DNA of 25,263 nucleotides from Lachnospiraceae bacterium UBA4380 (GCA_002390025.1 DGRU01000165.1:1-25263); one strand, 5' to 3'; shown: positions 1-7,777, numbered from the stretch's first letter. Notes: generated by a model from the sequence alone, not told the origin. Made by a program: numbers and translations.

Positions 1-689
1 TCTACAACCAGGTCTACAAGGCGGAACACCTGGGCACGAGCAAGAAGACCGCCAGAAAGAGCACACTCGGCATCCGTGCCATCGAAGCCGCTCTCAAGCC
101 CATTTACAGGGCATACGAAAAGAGTGTCCACTTCGAGGCACCCGCCAGCATTTATGATCTGGTCAAGTTTGCCGAACCCATCGTTTCCATCGGCAACGAG
201 ACCGGCGAAGGATGGTTCCTCACCGGAGAGATGATCGAGCTGATCAATGACGGCGTTGAAAATATCGTCTGCATCCAGCCCTTCGGCTGCCTGCCCAACC
301 ACGTAGTCGGCAAGGGTGTCATCAAGGCCATCCGCAGGGAGTATCCTCTGGCCAATATTGCCGCCATCGACTATGATCCCGGCGCCAGCGAAGTCAATCA
401 GCTCAACCGCATCAAGCTGATGCTTGCCACTGCCCAGAAAAACCTGGAGAAGAAGAAGGCCGGCCTGGTTCCTGACTCCGCTGCGTCCGCAGAGTATACT
501 GCCGACGAACGTGTTGCCATGGAGACTGCCCCCGAGATCGACAGCGATAATGCTTCCATCGGCTGTGTCCCCGACGCCTCTTCCTCAGAGGATAAGGCAG
601 GCACTGCCGCTTCAGGCAGCAGGAATTCCGGCTCCCGCCCTTCCGGCAGCAGAGGCCGCGGGCTTACCCGCCTTTTCCGCAGAAAATAA
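1..689 (+). CDS. Acyl-CoA dehydratase activase-related protein, C-terminal part (5' end outside window)
   Basis: The reading frame is open from base 3 and ends at TAA 687-689, so about 228 C-terminal residues are visible. The stretch with GNETGEGWFLTGEM, then IQPFGCLPNHVVGKG, then ASEVNQLNRIKLML is what I know from the C-terminus of the large (about 1400-residue) CoA-substrate-specific activases related to the 2-hydroxyacyl-CoA dehydratase activator, here its DUF2229-type end. The family holds an ASKHA ATPase and Fe-S cysteines; CIQPFGC keeps a cysteine pair. Its role is ATP-driven electron transfer to a dehydratase or a related radical reaction, but many large fused members have no assigned substrate. 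The last 75 residues are a low-complexity Ser/Ala/Glu tail ending in three SGSR repeats and a basic end (LTRLFRRK), which I take as lineage-specific. The ATPase domain is not visible, so subfamily assignment is limited. Confidence 0.85.
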   Translation, partial: YNQVYKAEHLGTSKKTARKSTLGIRAIEAALKPIYRAYEKSVHFEAPASIYDLVKFAEPIVSIGNETGEGWFLTGEMIELINDGVENIVCIQPFGCLPNHVVGKGVIKAIRREYPLANIAAIDYDPGASEVNQLNRIKLMLATAQKNLEKKKAGLVPDSAASAEYTADERVAMETAPEIDSDNASIGCVPDASSSEDKAGTAASGSRNSGSRPSGSRGRGLTRLFRRK

Positions 690-750
690 ATCCTGTTAAC
701 GCACAAAGACTCTTCCATAAAAAATAAATCCTATTAACGCACAAAGACTC
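686..750. repeat. 38-bp direct duplication spanning the stop codon
   Basis: A 27-bp segment starting ATAAATCCTG (686-712) recurs at 724-750 with one mismatch (G to A), offset 38 bp. The first copy contains the activase stop codon; the second runs into the terminator stem. It looks like a recent tandem duplication of the gene end. Confidence 0.85.
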
Positions 751-784
751 CGGAATCAGTGATCTGAAACCGGAGTTCTTTTTT
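747..784 (+). terminator. Rho-independent terminator of the activase gene
   Basis: ACTCCGG (747-753) pairs with CCGGAGT (770-776) around a 16-nt loop and is followed by TCTTTTTT. It lies 57 bases after the stop codon. Confidence 0.75.
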
Positions 785-850
785 ATTGGTTAGGTGAATG
801 TTTTTATTTATACGGTTAAATCTATGCAGTGTATTGTTCTACAATATATA

Positions 851-899
851 GGACAGTTTTTATTTTATGCCGTGAACAGGAAGTATCCGGACAGTTTTT
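851..899. repeat. GGACAGTTTTT direct repeat pair
   Basis: GGACAGTTTTT occurs at 851-861 and 889-899, 38 bp apart. Short repeated motifs of this form remind me of the multiple terminal repeats of IS21-like elements, but no transposase or opposite end is seen, so this is only a possible scar. Confidence 0.4.
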
Positions 900-909
900 G
901 CGCAGCAAG

Positions 910-970
910 AAGGAAGAGTATTCATCTGCCGTCTTTTCCAACGGTCTTACTACGACGAATACTCTTCCTT
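910..970. repeat. Perfect 14-bp inverted repeat (hairpin)
   Basis: AAGGAAGAGTATTC at 910-923 is exactly complementary to 957-970, with 33 bases between. The loop holds a second small pairing (CCGT near 929 with ACGG near 941). No T-run follows on either strand, so it is not an ordinary terminator. Confidence 0.75.
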
Positions 971-1787
971 AGAAAACACCATCCAATGGACTTATCCTCC
1001 TTTTTGTCTGGCTCTCCGCTCTCTTTCCTCTTCATCTTTTGTACTGATTGTACTGTGATGTCCGCATTCAGATCTCCGTTGCACTCTCTGGTGCTTTCTC
1101 CGGATCTACAATCTGTTTCCTGAATTGCTGCTCCCTTCGAAACTTACCTCTCAATCCCTTTCCTCTACTATCTGATCGATGCGATAATCCGAAAGAGGAC
1201 TGTTCCATCCTGATTCCCATCCTGCATCTTTCCGGTTTCCGATTCCAGTTCCTGTCGGGTTTTTATTCGTCAGGTGAATTCATTCATCAGAGCTGTGATC
1301 TTTCAAAATATCCGATGCTGTGATTCATCACTTCTCTTTGTGTACTCAATTGCGGAACATATTCAATTGTAACTGATTGATGGAGCTTAGATTAAATGTT
1401 TCCGGTGGCATGTACCTACCTTTCTTCTTCTTTTTTTCCGTCTCCTGACTGCCTGTCGGGATGTCCGAAAATTATGGGAGTGACCGGCGGCTGTCTGCCT
1501 TCCTGATCTGATCCTGCGAAACTGCTCTTTGAAGCAGCCTCCTTACGGATAGTCCTTTGAGACTGTCCGATCATTCGAAACTGTCTCCGCTGGCGTCTGA
1601 ACTAATATAAAAGAAGATTGATCGGTGAGCTTCTCGTCACCTTTTCTTGAAGTACTTTATGTGATTATTATATATACTAACCTCTATTTTGTCAATTAAT
1701 TAGTGTAAAAAATATATTATTATCGGAATATTCAGTCATTTGCCTACAATTATGTTCCTATGTCTTTGTCCGCACATTACTGCCGGC

Positions 1788-1819
1788 AAAAAAACGGCAC
1801 CGCCATTTAGGCGGTGCCG
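1788..1819 (-). terminator. Rho-independent terminator of glyA
   Basis: Read on the minus strand, a 10-bp GC-rich stem (1810-1819 with 1795-1804, CGGCACCGCC type) with a 5-base loop is followed by seven T (1794-1788). It sits 37 bases beyond the glyA stop codon. Confidence 0.92.
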
Positions 1820-1855
1820 CTGTCATTTCGGATTATGGTGTTTTGATCCCTGTGA

Positions 1856-3094
1856 TCAGTCCAGGGGATACTTTGCGGTGATCTTTGCGATGATCGCCTT
1901 TGCGGGCTCAATGCCTGCTTCCTTGTCCCTGATGACGAGGGCAATTGCCTCTGCAACCTGGTCCATATCATCTTCCTTGAGGCCGCGGGTTGTCGCAGCG
2001 GGGGAGCCGAGACGGATGCCGCTGGTCACGAAAGGAGAACGCTGCTCATTGGGGATAGTATTCTTGTTGGCAGTGATATGTGCCTCATCAAGCCACTTCT
2101 CGACTTCCTTGCCGGTGAGATCCTGTTTTGTGAGGTCGATCAGCATCAGATGGTTGTCTGTGCCGCCGGACACAATATCAACGCCTCTCTTCTTGAGACC
2201 TTCGCAGAGTGCGGCTGCATTGTTGATGACCTGCTGCTGGTATTCCTTAAAGGAAGGATCCAGAGCCTCCTTGAAGCAGACAGCCTTGGCTGCGATCACA
2301 TGCTCAAGAGGGCCGCCCTGGGTTCCGGGGAAGACACACTTGTTGAAGTTGAACTTCTTCGCGGTCTCTTCCATAGCCAGGATCATGCCGCCTCTGGGGC
2401 CGCGCAGAGTCTTGTGTGTTGTAGTTGTCACAACATCTGCATAGGGGAAGGGACTGGGATGAAGGCCGGCCACGACCAGACCCGCGATGTGGGCGATATC
2501 TGCCATCAGGACTGCACCGCAGGCATCGGCTGCTTCGCGGAACTTCTTGAAATCGATGGTCCTGCAGTAAGCGGAAGCGCCGGCGATGATCATCTTGGGC
2601 TTTGCTTCAATCGCGATCCGTTTGAGTTCGTCATAATCGATGAAGCCGTTCTCATCTACACCGTAGGGAACGATATTATAATAAGTACCGGAGATATTGG
2701 CAGGGCTGCCGTGTGTAAGATGTCCGCCCTGATTGAGGTTCATGCCCATCAGAGTGTCGCCGGGCTTGAGAATGGCAAACTCTACCGCAAGGTTGGCGGA
2801 AGCGCCGGAGTGAGGCTGCACGTTTGCATAGGTGCATCCGAAAAGCTCTTTGGCGCGCTCGATCGCAATGGTCTCGACGACGTCGATCACCTGGCATCCG
2901 CCATAATAGCGCTTGCCGGAATAACCTTCCGCATACTTGTTGGTAAGGGGGCTGCCCATGGCTGCCATAACGGCCTTGCTGGTCCAGTTTTCAGAGGCAA
3001 TCAATTCTATATGATCGTTCTGGCGCTGAACTTCCTGCTCAATAGCTGCCGCAATATCGGGATCAACCTTTCTGACTTCCTCAATTGAATACAT
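1856..3094 (-). CDS. glyA: Serine hydroxymethyltransferase
   Basis: This cytosolic PLP enzyme interconverts serine plus tetrahydrofolate with glycine plus 5,10-methylene-tetrahydrofolate and is the main source of one-carbon units. The 412-residue length is normal for the bacterial family. Signatures seen: ELIASEN near residues 30-36, [15 protein letters not shown] near 52-66, the PHSGASAN cofactor stretch near 94-101, DIAHIAGL near 199-206, and [15 protein letters not shown], where K228 should carry PLP. The start is well set: AAGGGAG lies 7 bases before ATG. The gene is monocistronic, with its own promoter about 95 bases upstream and a strong terminator. It diverges from the PAP2 gene. Nothing is missing or odd in the sequence. 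Confidence 0.98.
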   Translation of the reverse strand: MYSIEEVRKVDPDIAAAIEQEVQRQNDHIELIASENWTSKAVMAAMGSPLTNKYAEGYSGKRYYGGCQVIDVVETIAIERAKELFGCTYANVQPHSGASANLAVEFAILKPGDTLMGMNLNQGGHLTHGSPANISGTYYNIVPYGVDENGFIDYDELKRIAIEAKPKMIIAGASAYCRTIDFKKFREAADACGAVLMADIAHIAGLVVAGLHPSPFPYADVVTTTTHKTLRGPRGGMILAMEETAKKFNFNKCVFPGTQGGPLEHVIAAKAVCFKEALDPSFKEYQQQVINNAAALCEGLKKRGVDIVSGGTDNHLMLIDLTKQDLTGKEVEKWLDEAHITANKNTIPNEQRSPFVTSGIRLGSPAATTRGLKEDDMDQVAEAIALVIRDKEAGIEPAKAIIAKITAKYPLD

Positions 3095-3189
3095 CTAATT
3101 CTCCCTTCTGGTACATTTGTAAGATGCTTATGTATAGAGATTCCGGCAAATAACGCCGTATTCATTACTTTAAGCTGTCACAGAATCAA

Positions 3190-3218
3190 AGTATAGCAAG
3201 AAGAATCACGTTGTGCAA
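3190..3218 (-). promoter_or_regulatory. glyA promoter (sigma-A type)
   Basis: On the minus strand TTGCAC (3218-3213) and TATACT (3195-3190) are separated by exactly 17 bases. This gives a leader of about 90 bases before the glyA ATG. I see no known riboswitch fold in that leader. Confidence 0.75.
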
Positions 3219-3322
3219 GCGGAAAATACTTCATAATCCATCCGAGAAAACAGTTTCCTTTTATATGATTTCACCAATACAAGTCCGTCTATTCCTCTTT
3301 TTAACCGCCCGCACGGCACGAT

Positions 3323-3341
3323 TTTATGAACAATTCATAAA
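3323..3341. promoter_or_regulatory. Palindrome between divergent glyA and PAP2 promoters
   Basis: TTTATGA (3323-3329) and TCATAAA (3335-3341) form a perfect 7-bp inverted repeat with a 5-base centre. It lies 17 bases upstream of the PAP2 -35 box, so it is a candidate operator; the binding protein is unknown. Confidence 0.4.
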
Positions 3342-3357
3342 CGATTGAAAAAAAATA

Positions 3358-3386
3358 TTGCCAAGAAAACCATAAAGATGTAACAT
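3358..3386 (+). promoter_or_regulatory. Promoter of the PAP2 gene
   Basis: TTGCCA (3358-3363) and TAACAT (3381-3386) are separated by 17 bases. Transcription from here would give a leader of about 100 bases that contains the 11-bp repeat array. Confidence 0.6.
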
Positions 3387-3425
3387 GCCTGTAGCCAATA
3401 TAAAAAATAATTTTTAACAATCATT

Positions 3426-3469
3426 TATCAATCAGCTATCAACCAGTTATCAATCAGCTATCAATCAGT
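3426..3469 (+). repeat. Four 11-bp tandem repeats in the PAP2 leader
   Basis: Four contiguous units of TATCAAYCAGY start at 3426, 3437, 3448 and 3459. A partial fifth (CATCAAAG) runs into the ribosome binding site AGAGGG just before ATG 3491. Period is 11 bp, one DNA turn. Confidence 0.88.
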
Positions 3470-3490
3470 CATCAAAGAGGGTAATTTTTC

Positions 3491-4243
3491 ATGAATAAGA
3501 GAAAGGAATCTTTCGCAGGAGGACGTTTTAGCGGAGCCTTTCCTTTAGAAAAGCTCCGGACATTGCGGCCGATGATCGGCTATATGATCGCATATCTGCT
3601 GTCTTTCATGCTGATCGAACACTGGAACCGCCTGCACTACACTGTAATCCATACAAATGTCGATGACATGATCCCCTTCTCACCGGTTTTTGTCATCCCC
3701 TATATGCTCTGGTTTCCTTATGTAACCGTCTTCTGTGTATTTCTCGTGATGAAAAACGAGGAGTTCTACCACAGGCTCTGCACTACACTGGTGATCGGAA
3801 TGACAATATTCATTGTTGTCTCCGTCATCTTCCCCAACATTCATCTGCTCAGACCCGAGACCATGCCGGTTGACAATGTGTTTACGCATATGATCTCAAT
3901 GCTCTATCTCATTGACACGCCGACAAACCTGACACCCAGCATTCATGTGTTCAACAGTCTCGCGATCGTCGCAGCCGCCTGGGAGTGGAACTGGCAGACC
4001 GATGACGGTCATGTCTACAGGAAGCAGGTTCGCGGATTCTGGCGCGCAGTCATCACTGTAATCGGCATTCTGATCACACTCTCCACCATGCTGATCAAGC
4101 AGCATTCTTTCTCTGATGTAGTGATCGCAGCAGGCCTGTTCCTGTTTACACACCTGCTTGTCTACCGCTTCGATTTCATGTTTATCGGCGGCAGCAAGCG
4201 CGTGCGCCGTCCGGTTCTCCGGCCCAGATCGGCTCGTTCCTGA
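3491..4243 (+). CDS. PAP2-superfamily membrane phosphatase
   Basis: A 250-residue integral membrane protein with about five to six hydrophobic segments (near residues 29-43, 68-87, 97-113, 150-161, 186-203, 210-226). Two of the three PAP2 signature blocks are clear: TPSIHVFNS near 148-156 (block 2, with the proton-donor His) and STMLIKQHSFSDV near 198-210 (block 3, nucleophile His and its Asp). The first block (K-x6-RP) is less plain. PAP2 enzymes remove phosphate from lipid phosphates such as phosphatidic acid or undecaprenyl pyrophosphate on the outer membrane face; some relatives are lipid phosphotransferases of the Aur1/inositol-phosphoceramide type, which share this layout. Substrate cannot be told from sequence. 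AGAGGG is placed 9 bases before ATG. The C-terminus is basic and cytoplasmic. Confidence 0.85.
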   Translation: MNKRKESFAGGRFSGAFPLEKLRTLRPMIGYMIAYLLSFMLIEHWNRLHYTVIHTNVDDMIPFSPVFVIPYMLWFPYVTVFCVFLVMKNEEFYHRLCTTLVIGMTIFIVVSVIFPNIHLLRPETMPVDNVFTHMISMLYLIDTPTNLTPSIHVFNSLAIVAAAWEWNWQTDDGHVYRKQVRGFWRAVITVIGILITLSTMLIKQHSFSDVVIAAGLFLFTHLLVYRFDFMFIGGSKRVRRPVLRPRSARS

Positions 4244-4270
4244 GCATTTACAGACTGAACTGAAAAAGCA

Positions 4271-4297
4271 AGCCCACCGGCAATTTGCCGGTGGGCT
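4271..4297. terminator. Shared bidirectional terminator between the PAP2 and LCP genes
   Basis: AGCCCACCGGCA (4271-4282) pairs with TGCCGGTGGGCT (4286-4297), a 12-bp stem. On the minus strand the stem is followed by TGCTTTTTCA, so it best serves the LCP operon. The plus-strand T-run is weak (ATTTGATT). Confidence 0.85.
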
Positions 4298-4321
4298 ATT
4301 TGATTGTCTCTTCAGTTTGTT

Positions 4322-5845
4322 TTACTCCTGGGGCCTTTCATCCAGGATGATCCTCATGCGCGCGGTGTTCTTCTTGACACTGTACTCATCAGGCCATGTG
4401 ACGGATGCGACGCCGCCGGAGTAGGTGTATTCCATGCCCCCGCCGCCGCTCTCGGCTGCCTGGCGGAGGATGACCCAGTCAGTTCCCTCAGAAAGCTGCT
4501 GGTTAATGAGCTCCGCAATCTTGGTCTCAGGAAGGTCTGTCTGGAAGGATCCGCTCATGCTGTCGAGCAGGGCACTCGCATTGACGATCAGCGCGGGGGA
4601 AGTGACCTTCTCGATGATCGCCTTGAGAACTGCCTCCTGATCCTTGCCTCGCTGGTTGTCGCCGTCCGGGAAGCTGTAGCGCTCGCGGCAGAAAGCCAGG
4701 GCCTCGCGGCCGTTGAGGTGATTCCAGCCCTGATTGATATGGACCTTGTCGTCTGTGAAGCAGTCGAAGTCATAGTCGGACCAGACGTCAACGCCGTCGA
4801 TGGCATCGACGATGTCGATCAGGGTCGTGAAGTTGACACGGACATAATAGCTGATGTCGATCCCGTAGAGATTTTCCAGGGTCCGGATCGAAGCATCTTC
4901 GCCGTAGATTCCCGCATGGGTGAGCTTATCGCGCTGGCCATAGGACACCTCGGGGATCTCCACGTAATAGTCGCGCGGCGTCGTTGTCATCAGAATCTTC
5001 TTGGTCTTGGGATTGATCGTGACAATAATGTTGACGTCACTGCGGCTGGCCTGTGAGATATCTCCCTTGACATCGATACCGCTGATCAGCAGGTGGAAGG
5101 GCTCTCCGGGCTCGACCGACTCATATTCCATTTCCGTGCGGACCTCGTAATTCCAGACCACACGCACCTTTTCCTCATAGGAATCTATGACCTCTTCCAG
5201 GACAGAGCCGTAGGCCTCCCTGTAGACTGCTGCATCCACTTCTCCGTCCAGCAGAGCCTGAGCTGCTTCCAGGGCGGAGCTGTAGGTCTTGTACTCAATA
5301 TCCTCTGTGCTCTTTTCTCTGGTCTCTCTGCGCAGGGTCTCCAGCAGTGTGTCCTTTTCGTCCCTGCTCAGGTCGTCTACAATGCCGAGTTGATATCCTG
5401 CCGTGTCGGCGATCTCCTGGGCGGAGTCATCGCTGCGGACAACCAGGTCGAGATAATCTGTCTTGTAGGAGCTCTCTGAGTTCCTGAGAAGATTCATGGT
5501 CCGGTACAGGTAATTGCATCCGACCAGCTGGACGATGATCATGAGAATGCTCAGGGCAATACCTGCGATCCTGGCCCTGCGGTTGCGTATATTGATCAGC
5601 AGGATCACGGCCAGCACCATACATCCAAGTACTGCAAAAGCCGTCATGATATATTTCCAGGGAATCATCCCTGTTCCGTTGAGCAGATAGATCAGCAGCG
5701 CCGCTATGACTGCCTGCAGCAGGGAAAGAATTGCGCCGACGGAACGGAGCTTTGACATTGATATGGGTTTTCTGTCATTTTTGCCGGAAGACCCTCTTCC
5801 CTTTTCTTTCTGCATCCTGGAGTTCTTTAATTCGTTCGTGGACAT
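4322..5845 (-). CDS. LytR-CpsA-Psr (LCP) family cell-wall polymer ligase
   Basis: LCP proteins move undecaprenyl-linked wall teichoic acid or capsule onto peptidoglycan outside the cell. Three hydrophobic segments (about residues 37-56, 64-86, 91-112) precede a region at about 130-220 that resembles a small solute-binding-protein domain (GYQLGIVDDLS to GEVDAAVYREAYGSVLEE). The LCP domain covers about 250-410: FHLLISGID, SRSDVNIIVTINP, TTTPRDYYVEIP and RERYSFPDGDNQRGKDQ hold the expected Asp/Arg pyrophosphate-binding residues. I chose ATG 5845 (GAGAGGG four bases upstream, natural hydrophilic start). An in-frame ATG at 5896 with AGGTG, and a GTG at 5935, are alternatives adding 17 or 30 residues. 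It is the last gene of the minus-strand run from the kinase and ends at the shared terminator. A perfect ACCGC/GCGGT palindrome (5868-5879) lies just upstream. Confidence 0.92.
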   Translation of the reverse strand: MSTNELKNSRMQKEKGRGSSGKNDRKPISMSKLRSVGAILSLLQAVIAALLIYLLNGTGMIPWKYIMTAFAVLGCMVLAVILLINIRNRRARIAGIALSILMIIVQLVGCNYLYRTMNLLRNSESSYKTDYLDLVVRSDDSAQEIADTAGYQLGIVDDLSRDEKDTLLETLRRETREKSTEDIEYKTYSSALEAAQALLDGEVDAAVYREAYGSVLEEVIDSYEEKVRVVWNYEVRTEMEYESVEPGEPFHLLISGIDVKGDISQASRSDVNIIVTINPKTKKILMTTTPRDYYVEIPEVSYGQRDKLTHAGIYGEDASIRTLENLYGIDISYYVRVNFTTLIDIVDAIDGVDVWSDYDFDCFTDDKVHINQGWNHLNGREALAFCRERYSFPDGDNQRGKDQEAVLKAIIEKVTSPALIVNASALLDSMSGSFQTDLPETKIAELINQQLSEGTDWVILRQAAESGGGGMEYTYSGGVASVTWPDEYSVKKNTARMRIILDERPQE

Positions 5846-5963
5846 GCTTCCCTCTCTGATGTTAAATACCGCGTGCGGTTTTTCGTTATGACGCATAAAC
5901 AGCACCTGCCTCGCCGGGCTTTCCGCAGATGACACGAGAAACAGGTGATGGGGTCTTGTTATT

Positions 5964-6659
5964 TTATTTCTTCACATTGGACTTGACGGAGGTGATGAAA
6001 AAGGTGCCGTCCTCACGAAGGACCATGCCTGTCAGGCGGTTGCCGTAGACACACCCCGTGTCCAGAGCTATCATACCCGTTTCAGGCAGGACTGTCCATA
6101 CATCTTCTTTGATTTTTCCGTACTGTCCGCCCAGAAAATAGAGCGGAGCCCTGTAGGGCGTGTGTCCGGTCATGACAATTTTTCCGGAGTAATCCGTATC
6201 GCGGCCCCAGATCAGGGTCTCGATCGCATTGGCAGCCGGGTCGGGATCTGTCAGGGACGCATGAACACAGTTGAAGTTCTCTGCGGCATAGTAGTAGGGC
6301 ATGGCCTCATACCAGTCGAGAAATTCCTGAACCCTGTGTTTATTATGAAGAAAAGAAAAAACCGTTTTTTCACCGCTGTTATAATACCACAGGTCCCTGC
6401 TTCTTCCACCCTCCGCACATGCGTCGAGCATCATCTGTTCGTGGTTGCCGCGGATCAGGACCAGGCGTTCGCCCATCCTCTCCTTGAGATCACGCAGGAA
6501 CACAAAGGTCTCGTAGATCTTCGGCCCCCTGTCGATGGTATCTCCGAGATTGATCAGTGTGTCATTTTCTTCGTCAAAGGCCATTTTGTCCAGGAGTTCT
6601 CTGCATTCATCATAGCAGCCATGCAGATCTGTGATGATAAGTGTCCTTTTTTCTCCCAC
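5964..6659 (-). CDS. PPP-type metallophosphatase (ApaH/Ser-Thr phosphatase-like)
   Basis: A soluble calcineurin-like phosphoesterase with all metal motifs in order: TDLHG (near residue 11), GDTIDRG (near 40), GNHE (near 71), VHASL (near 132) and GHTPY (near 164). The second-motif form GDxxDRG and the length (about 230) match the PPP branch that includes diadenosine tetraphosphatase and bacterial Ser/Thr protein phosphatases; which of these it hydrolyses is open. The start needs a choice: AAAGGAG directly abuts an ATG at 6665, leaving no spacing, whereas the GTG two codons later (6659) has the usual 6-base gap, so I prefer GTG. It lies between barstar and LCP in the same orientation, with 48 bases to barstar, and is probably co-transcribed. 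Confidence 0.9.
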   Translation of the reverse strand: MGEKRTLIITDLHGCYDECRELLDKMAFDEENDTLINLGDTIDRGPKIYETFVFLRDLKERMGERLVLIRGNHEQMMLDACAEGGRSRDLWYYNSGEKTVFSFLHNKHRVQEFLDWYEAMPYYYAAENFNCVHASLTDPDPAANAIETLIWGRDTDYSGKIVMTGHTPYRAPLYFLGGQYGKIKEDVWTVLPETGMIALDTGCVYGNRLTGMVLREDGTFFITSVKSNVKK

Positions 6660-6707
6660 TGACATCTCCTTTCGGGTAATCGCAAGTGACTTTTCAGACA
6701 GTCCTTT

Positions 6708-7157
6708 TCAGTCCTCCTCAGCAGGCAGACTCGAAGGGCTGATATCCTCCGGCACAAAAATGTCCTCGGAACTGCCCTCCGCCGCGCTGTCCTCCGCCGC
6801 AGAAAAGTTCTCTTTGGTGTAAAAATCCTCCGGTGAACTTTCTTTCTCCGCGGCGTAAAACACTTCGGGTGACTGGGCAAAAGCAAAGGTGCTCCCGGCA
6901 AGGGCAGATTCCACATCCCGAAGGACCCGGCAGAAGCGGTCAAAATATTCCGGCTCCGACTCCTGCAGTGCCTCCCAGCCGGTAAAACAGATCTTTAGCG
7001 GGGCTGATGCGTCTGTCAGAGCATCGTACAGAGCATCCAGATTTCTGCCGTACCAGGAGGGCAGACCGAGCGAATCCTGAAGTCTTGCGTGGAGCAAAGC
7101 CCGGTCACGGACACCGGACAGGTCAACAGTGTGATCATGTGTATTTTTATCCATCAT
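6708..7157 (-). CDS. Barstar-family ribonuclease inhibitor with acidic C-terminal tail
   Basis: The first 95 residues follow barstar: VDLSGVRDRALLHARLQDSLGLP, then SWYGRNLDALYDALTD. Asp41 and Asp45 correspond to barstar Asp35 and Asp39, which plug the barnase active site, with Tyr44 at the Trp38 position. By eye Asp81 falls where barstar has Glu76. The function is to bind and block the ribonuclease encoded just upstream, inside the cell before export. Residues 97-149 are an added acidic tail built of imperfect 12-residue units (SPEVFYAAEKES, SPEDFYTKENFS, then SEDIFVPEDISP), not part of the usual 90-residue barstar. The ATG overlaps the upstream stop (ATGA); AGGAG lies 6 bases before the ATG at 7157, and a second ATG follows directly. 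Confidence 0.9.
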   Translation of the reverse strand: MMDKNTHDHTVDLSGVRDRALLHARLQDSLGLPSWYGRNLDALYDALTDASAPLKICFTGWEALQESEPEYFDRFCRVLRDVESALAGSTFAFAQSPEVFYAAEKESSPEDFYTKENFSAAEDSAAEGSSEDIFVPEDISPSSLPAEED

Positions 7158-7777
7158 TCGCTGCTCCTGTACAGAAGTGTGAACGTCTCATAGTGATCAT
7201 CGGTATAATAGATCCGGCCGTCGTCGGAATAGATCAGACGCTCCGCACCTCTACGCTTTGCACCCAGCGTGTTGATATCACACTCGTGATATTTTCCGTC
7301 CGGAAGAGTCCCCTCGTAGTTTCCGAAGTAATCGCCGCCGATGCACATGCCGGGGGCGTAATCCTCCAGGGAGCCTCCGGACCAGCCAAGAGCTCTGGCC
7401 TCTTTTTTGGTCATGAAATTGAGCGGCAGTTTTCCGTAAGTGTGGAGATAGAGGGCAACATCCTCCATGGTGGTGTAGACACCGTTCTCCTCGATCTCTC
7501 CGCTTCCGGAATCCCGGCTTTCAGTCTCCTCTCCTCCGTAGTCGGATTCCGGGTCGTAGGAATCTCCGCCCTCATCCGCGTCGGTTTCCTGCAGATCATC
7601 AAATTCCCCCGAGGCCGGGTTTTCTGCAGAAGCCTCAATTCTCTGCAGTTCCTGCGCGTCCTGTTTCTCCCCGCGCTCCCGGGAAGCGGTCCCGCCGCAT
7701 CCTCCTGCCAGCGCCAGCAGAATACACAGGAAAGGAACCAGAAACCATCTTTTCCAGTTGTTGAATCGGGTTTTCAT
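7154..7777 (-). CDS. Exported barnase-type ribonuclease (probable lipoprotein)
   Basis: The last 105 residues match barnase: DVALYLHTYGKLPLNFMTKKEARALGW, then GGDYFGNYEGTLP, HECDINTLG, RGAERLIYS and DDHYETFTLLY. Active-site equivalents present are K116 (K27), general base E165 (E73), R176 (R83), R180 (R87) and general acid H195 (H102). The R59 position holds Tyr154 (GNYEG instead of NREG). The N-terminus has a basic stretch, a hydrophobic core and ALAGGC, so Cys27 may be lipidated although the box is not canonical; otherwise it is a plain signal peptide. Residues 30-98 are an acidic Ser/Gly/Glu/Asp linker. The enzyme cleaves single-stranded RNA, probably after G. Its ribosome site AAAGGAG is inside the last codons of the kinase gene, 9 bases upstream, and its stop overlaps barstar by 4 bases. 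Confidence 0.92.
   Translation of the reverse strand: MKTRFNNWKRWFLVPFLCILLALAGGCGGTASRERGEKQDAQELQRIEASAENPASGEFDDLQETDADEGGDSYDPESDYGGEETESRDSGSGEIEENGVYTTMEDVALYLHTYGKLPLNFMTKKEARALGWSGGSLEDYAPGMCIGGDYFGNYEGTLPDGKYHECDINTLGAKRRGAERLIYSDDGRIYYTDDHYETFTLLYRSSE

Larger units (their letters stand above)
785..1787. other. Gene-poor kilobase without a supportable coding region
   Basis: The open frames at 794-1123 and 1048-1323 translate to Phe/Ser/Cys/Leu-rich strings with no ribosome site and no family resemblance, so I do not call genes. What can be seen: two GGACAGTTTTT copies (851, 889), a 14-bp inverted repeat (910-970), a weak hairpin (GGTGA 1624-1628 with TCACC 1637-1641, then TTTT), and an AT-rich stretch at 1660-1730. 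The middle is pyrimidine-rich on the plus strand. It could be a decayed mobile element or host a non-coding RNA; the sequence alone does not decide. Confidence 0.5.

Noticed and set aside
794..1323. Two overlapping small plus-strand open frames
   Set aside because: No ribosome binding site, Phe/Ser/Cys-rich low-quality translation, overlap with the inverted repeat.
2078..3088. Plus-strand open frame of 336 residues
   Set aside because: Antisense to glyA, which is fully conserved.
3095..3190. Riboswitch (glycine or tetrahydrofolate) in the glyA leader
   Set aside because: The leader of about 90 bases lacks the conserved core and pairing of either class; only a 4-bp CGGC/GCCG pairing is seen.
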